From Burkholderiaceae bacterium (GTDB lineage Bacteria; Pseudomonadota; Gammaproteobacteria; Burkholderiales; Burkholderiaceae_C): a DNA stretch of 64,000 bases. A program made the translations under genes and the position numbers. Position 1 is the first letter of the stretch; every line of letters starts with the position of its first letter. Shown here one piece after another: positions 57,948 to 64,000 of this stretch. Location: contig JACKLO010000007.1 of the NCBI GenBank assembly GCA_024235915.1, positions 124,001-188,000 of the forward strand. The letters run 5' to 3'. The notes beneath the pieces are model-generated. The model was not told where the DNA came from. It ran no database searches and was given only the letters and a program-made list of their open reading frames with translations.

Positions 57948-58961
57948 ATGGCCGCTGCGCTGCGTGCCTGGGGCTGGCTGGCGCTTTTCGCCTTGGTGGC
58001 CTGGGCCGTGGCGCTGGCCAGCGGTTCGGTGGTGATCGACCCGCTGGCGCTGCCGCGCTTGCTGTGGGCGCCTGACGGTTCACCCGAGGCCGAGGTGCTG
58101 CATGCGCTGCGCCTGCCGCGCGCCGGCGCGGCCTTCGCCACCGGCGGGCTGCTGGCCCTGGCCGGGGCCTTGATGCAGGTGCTGCTGCGCAACCCCTTGG
58201 CCGACCCCTATGTGCTGGGCATCTCCGGCGGTGCGGCCGCCGGCGCGCTGGCCGTGATGTGGATCGGCCTGGGCCTGGGCGTCGGCGCCTGGACGGTGCA
58301 GGGCGGGGCCTTTGCCGGGGCGCTGCTGACCATCGTGCTGGTGTTCGCCATCGCTCACCGTGACCTGGCACGCTTGGCGTCGCCGGGGGCACAGGACACG
58401 GCCCCGCGGCTGCTGCTCACCGGCGTGATGCTGGCCGCGGGCTGGACGGCGGTGGTGACGCTGATGCTGTCGCTGGCGCCGGAATCGCAGCTGCGCGGCA
58501 TGCTGTTCTGGTTGGCCGGAGACCTGTCCGGTGCCGGCTCGCCCGCCGTGCCGCTGGCCGTGCTGGTGCTGCTGCTGGCCGTGGCCTGGCCACTGGCGCG
58601 CGAACTCAACGTGCTGCTGCGCGGGCCGCTGGCGGCAGCGTCGCTGGGCGTGCGGGTGCACGGCCTGCGGCGGCTGCTGTACCTGCTGGCCTCGGCAGCG
58701 GCGGCGGTGGCGGTCACCACGGCCGGGGCCGTGGGCTTCATCGGCCTGGTGGTGCCGCACGCGCTGCGCCTGCTGTTCGGCAACGACCAGCGTGTGCTGC
58801 TGCCGGGCTGTGTGCTGGCCGGCGGCAGCCTGCTGCTGCTGGCCGACACGCTGGCACGCACGCTGGTGGCGCCCACGCAGCTGCCAGTGGGCGTGATCAC
58901 GGCGCTGCTGGGCGTGCCCAGCTTCCTGGTGCTGCTGCTGCGGCGCGGGGGCCGCCCGTGA
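57948..58961 (+). CDS. btuC: Vitamin B12 ABC transporter permease BtuC
   Basis: 337 residues, FecCD family with about ten membrane helices. The hallmark LRLPRAGAAFATGGLLALAGALMQVLLRNPLADPYVLGISGGAAAGAL lies near residues 49-95, and VTTAGAVGFIGLVVPHALRLLFGNDQR near 253-280 matches the conserved loop contacting the ATPase. With BtuD and BtuF it carries B12 across the inner membrane. Other FecCD permeases carry ferric siderophores, but the riboswitch and the neighbouring btuB point to B12. Its stop overlaps the btuD GTG by four bases. Confidence 0.93.
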   Translation: MAAALRAWGWLALFALVAWAVALASGSVVIDPLALPRLLWAPDGSPEAEVLHALRLPRAGAAFATGGLLALAGALMQVLLRNPLADPYVLGISGGAAAGALAVMWIGLGLGVGAWTVQGGAFAGALLTIVLVFAIAHRDLARLASPGAQDTAPRLLLTGVMLAAGWTAVVTLMLSLAPESQLRGMLFWLAGDLSGAGSPAVPLAVLVLLLAVAWPLARELNVLLRGPLAAASLGVRVHGLRRLLYLLASAAAAVAVTTAGAVGFIGLVVPHALRLLFGNDQRVLLPGCVLAGGSLLLLADTLARTLVAPTQLPVGVITALLGVPSFLVLLLRRGGRP

Positions 58962-59716
58962 TCGAGGCGCAAGGGCTAGGCCTCGTAGCCGGCACACGCA
59001 CGCTGGTGGATGCGCTGGACCTGCGCCTGCAGCGCGGCCAGGTCTGGGCCCTCGTCGGCGCCAACGGCAGCGGCAAGACCACCCTGCTGCACACGCTGGC
59101 GGGCCTGCGCGCGCCCGACGACGGTGCGGTGCAACTCGAAGGCCGGCCCTACGCCGGCTGGCCGGCGGGCGAGGCCGCCTGCCTGCGCGGCCTGCTGCCG
59201 CAGGCCGTGGTCGACAGCTTCGCCGCCAGCGTGCTGGACCTGGTGCTCATCGGCCGCCACCCGCACCTGGCGCGCTGGGCCTGGGAAGGCGACGACGACC
59301 GGCGCATCGCCCGTGCCGCGCTGGCGGCGGTGGACCTGACGGACTTCGACGAACGCGATGTGCTCACGCTCTCCGGGGGTGAACGCCAGCGGGTGGCCAT
59401 CGCCGCCCTGCTGGCGCAGGACCCACTGGCGCTGCTGATGGACGAGCCGCTGGCCCACCTGGACCTGCACCACCAGTTGCTGGTGCTGCGCCACCTGCAG
59501 GCGCTGGCGGTTCAGCAGCAGCGGCTGGTGGTGCTCTCGGTGCACGACCTGAACCTGGCCGCGCGCTTCGCCACCCACGTGCTGGTGCTGGGCCCGCGCG
59601 GCCACCACGCCGGGCCGGTGGCCGAGGTCATGACCGAGGCCGTGCTGTCCGCGGCCTTCGGCCATGCGCTGCAACGGGTGAACCTGGGGGGGCAATGGCT
59701 GTTCGTGCCGGCTTGA
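58958..59716 (+). CDS. btuD: Vitamin B12 ABC transporter ATP-binding protein BtuD
   Basis: 252 residues from GTG 58958, overlapping the btuC stop (GTGA). Walker A is GANGSGKTT near residue 32, the signature LSGGERQRVAIAALLAQDP near 137, Walker B ALLMDEPLAHLDL near 158, and the switch histidine in VVLSVHDLNLAAR near 188. It drives BtuC. The final 22 bases overlap btuF, tying the two subunits' translation together. Confidence 0.93.
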   Translation: MIEAQGLGLVAGTRTLVDALDLRLQRGQVWALVGANGSGKTTLLHTLAGLRAPDDGAVQLEGRPYAGWPAGEAACLRGLLPQAVVDSFAASVLDLVLIGRHPHLARWAWEGDDDRRIARAALAAVDLTDFDERDVLTLSGGERQRVAIAALLAQDPLALLMDEPLAHLDLHHQLLVLRHLQALAVQQQRLVVLSVHDLNLAARFATHVLVLGPRGHHAGPVAEVMTEAVLSAAFGHALQRVNLGGQWLFVPA

Positions 59717-60600
59717 GGGCCTTGCTGCTGTGCGGTCTGCTAGGCCTGATGGCAGGTGGCACACGCGCCGAGGTCCGCATCGTCGACGACGAAGGCGCCA
59801 CCGTGGTGTTGCCGGCACAGGCACAGCGCATCGTCAGCATCGCCCCCCATCTGACCGAGCTGTTGTTCGCCGCCGGCGCCGGCAGCCGGGTGGTGGCGGT
59901 GTCAGACTGGAGCGACTACCCCGAGGCCGCGAAACGCCTGCCGCGCATCGGCGACGCCGTGCGGCTGGATCTGGAGCGCATCGTGGCGCTGAAGCCCGAC
60001 CTGGTGCTCGTCTGGGCCAACGGCAGCGCGCCGCAGCAGCTGGCGCGGCTGCGTGCCGCCGGCCTGCCGGTGTTCAGCAGCGCGGGGCGCGACCTGGCGC
60101 ACATCGCCACCACGCTGCGCGCGCTCGGCCGCCTGGCCGGCACCGAGGTGGCGGCCGACGCCCGCGCTGCGGCCTTCGAGGCTGAACTGGCGACACTGCG
60201 CCGCACCTACGCCCAGCGCGCGCCGCTGCGTGTGGTCTACCAGATCTGGGCCGAGCCGCTGATGACGGTCAACGGCGCCCACCCCATCAGCGAGGCGCTG
60301 GCCCTGTGCGGGGCGCGCAACCTGTTCGCCGGCCTGCCGCAGCTGGTGCCGCAGGTGAACGTCGAGGCGGTGGTGGCGGTCGCGCCGGACGCCATCGTCA
60401 CCGGCCGCCTGGACCCCGGCAAGCCCGATGGCCTGGACCGCTGGCGCCGCCTGCGCAGCCTGCAGGGCACGGCGCTGCTCACGGTCAACCCCGACACCCT
60501 GCACCGCGCCACCGACCGCATGGCCGCGGGCGCGCGGGAGTTGTGCGAGGCGCTGGACACGGTGCGCGCGCGGCGCGGCGGCGGCACCGCGCCGCGCTGA
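59695..60600 (+). CDS. btuF: Vitamin B12 periplasmic binding protein BtuF
   Basis: 301 residues from ATG 59695, overlapping btuD by 22 bases. A signal peptide (LRALLLCGLLGLMAGGTRA) precedes a type III binding fold: RIVSIAPHLTELLFAAGAGSRVVAVSDWSDYPEAAKRLPRIGD near residue 46, the helical backbone in the middle, and HPISEALALCGARNLFAGLPQLVPQVNVEAVVAVAPDAIV near 200. This is the arrangement of BtuF/FhuD-like receptors. It delivers cobalamin to BtuCD. It is the last gene of the operon; the neighbour is convergent. Confidence 0.93.
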   Translation: MAVRAGLRALLLCGLLGLMAGGTRAEVRIVDDEGATVVLPAQAQRIVSIAPHLTELLFAAGAGSRVVAVSDWSDYPEAAKRLPRIGDAVRLDLERIVALKPDLVLVWANGSAPQQLARLRAAGLPVFSSAGRDLAHIATTLRALGRLAGTEVAADARAAAFEAELATLRRTYAQRAPLRVVYQIWAEPLMTVNGAHPISEALALCGARNLFAGLPQLVPQVNVEAVVAVAPDAIVTGRLDPGKPDGLDRWRRLRSLQGTALLTVNPDTLHRATDRMAAGARELCEALDTVRARRGGGTAPR

Positions 60601-60612
60601 GTCAGGACTGAA

Positions 60613-61206
60613 TCAGACCTGGGGCTCGATCGTCCGCCCCGCGTCCGGCCAGCGCCGCAGCGGCCGCTGGAAGAACAGGTTGTTGGGCAGCTGCAGGCGC
60701 GTCACCGTGCCATCGGGCCCGGTTTCCAGCAGCGTGGTGTAGACGAGGTTGATGTCGTCCACGCGGCCCTTGAAGCCGGGCTTGTCACCGGTCTCCAGCA
60801 GTTCGACCAGCTCGCCGGGGCGGAAGGCCCGCGTGGTGAAGATCAGCAGCGTGCAGAACAGGTTGGACAGCACGCTCCAGGCGGCGAAGAAGGCCACCGC
60901 GCCCACGGCGGCAAACCCGGTAAAGGCGGCCCAGAGCACGTGGCCGGAGACCCCCATGCGCTCCAGCGACCAGAGCAGCGCGCCCAGGTACACCAGCAGC
61001 GCGATCACGCGGCGCGACACCACCACCAGCATGGGCGGCAGCGCATAGGCCCGTGCGGCGCGGCGCAGCAGGCCGCGCACCACGCGCATCAGCAGCCAGG
61101 CGGCGACGAGGATGGCCGTCACCTGGATGATCAGCGCCAGGGTTTCGATGCCGTTGCCGGCCCAGTCGGGCAGGCGGGCGACGATGCGGTCGAGCAGTTT
61201 CTCCAT
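60613..61206 (-). CDS. Small MscS-family mechanosensitive ion channel
   Basis: 197 residues from ATG 61206. Three membrane helices are followed by the pore-lining TM3-like stretch (FTGFAAVGAVAFFAAWSVLSNLFCTLLIFTTRAFRPGELVEL, residues about 90-135) and the beta domain (GFKGRVDDINLVYTTLLETGPDGTVTRLQLPNNLFFQRPLRR). E. coli MscS has 286 residues; this one stops after the beta domain and lacks the C-terminal alpha/beta vestibule. The glycines that pack the MscS pore are partly replaced by Ala and Phe. It would release solutes on hypo-osmotic shock; gating may differ from MscS. Confidence 0.88.
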   Translation of the reverse strand: MEKLLDRIVARLPDWAGNGIETLALIIQVTAILVAAWLLMRVVRGLLRRAARAYALPPMLVVVSRRVIALLVYLGALLWSLERMGVSGHVLWAAFTGFAAVGAVAFFAAWSVLSNLFCTLLIFTTRAFRPGELVELLETGDKPGFKGRVDDINLVYTTLLETGPDGTVTRLQLPNNLFFQRPLRRWPDAGRTIEPQV

Positions 61207-61311
61207 GGGGTGCCATGATGCCCTGGCCAGTTGCACAGCGTCCGCGGACTCGCGCGGGCTGCGATCGGCCACCCGGCCAGGGCGGCCAGGTTGGCCGGCA
61301 CCGATGCCGAG

Positions 61312-63975
<2,664 letters not shown>

Positions 63976-64000
63976 GTCGTGTTCCTTTGGCGGTGAGAAT

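Overview
The window is GC-rich chromosomal DNA (about 70 % GC by eye) with dense, often overlapping genes and frequent GTG/TTG starts. Gene content and order point to a betaproteobacterium of the order Burkholderiales, probably from the Rubrivivax/Leptothrix/Ideonella-like lineages. The supporting signs are the block yebC-purD-acyltransferase-hemF-nadD-rsfS-rlmH-maf-rng, a PEP-CTERM protein, a Bug-type (tripartite tricarboxylate) binding protein, tolB-pal-cpoB, and a SoeABC-type sulfite-oxidising enzyme. This assignment is inferred from gene order and protein style, not from a database search.

Layout. 1-8.5 kb: the end of an ABC binding-protein gene, then a nine-gene housekeeping run covering translation control, purine, heme and NAD synthesis, ribosome maturation and RNase G. 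8.7-12.5 kb: a PEP-CTERM protein and, on the minus strand, a coiled-coil membrane protein, an AhpD-like protein and MsbA. 12.6-17.4 kb: tolB-pal-cpoB, a YeeE/YedE sulfur transporter, tcdA and tRNA-Lys(UUU). 17.5-24.4 kb: a sugar-acid-type catabolic cluster (LysR, Bug protein, GarD/UxaA dehydratase, aldehyde dehydrogenase, HpaI aldolase) and a Crp/Fnr regulator, followed by tRNA-Lys(CUU) with a perfect 16-bp terminator hairpin. 24.5-31.7 kb: a siderophore-interacting protein divergent from a MarR regulator, and a LysR regulator divergent from soeABC. The soeB-soeC junction carries a 176-bp repeat-flanked insertion.

31.8-45 kb: three diguanylate cyclases with helical-repeat N-termini, interleaved with an N-formylglutamate amidohydrolase, a PuuB-like oxidase, a lipoprotein, an ArsC/YffB protein, an AlkD-like protein, a cytochrome P450, riboflavin synthase, a DUF1428 protein and an IS5-like transposase remnant. 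45.3-51.6 kb: a chemotaxis operon of three receptors and CheW, read from a good flagellar sigma-28 promoter. 52.1-54.9 kb: a three-gene membrane cassette (SPFH protein, double zinc-ribbon membrane protein, small membrane protein) resembling the Bacillus ydjGHI phage-shock partners. 55.0-60.6 kb: a crotonase, then a cobalamin riboswitch and btuB-btuC-btuD-btuF. 60.6-64 kb: a short MscS channel and aconitase.

Functional themes are sulfur oxidation and transport (YeeE, SoeABC), signal transduction by cyclic-di-GMP and chemotaxis, envelope integrity (Tol-Pal, MsbA, SPFH cassette), and B12 uptake. Three stretches of 550-680 bp (42.6-43.1, 44.7-45.3 and 51.4-52.1 kb) have no convincing gene and look like eroded sequence beside signalling genes.
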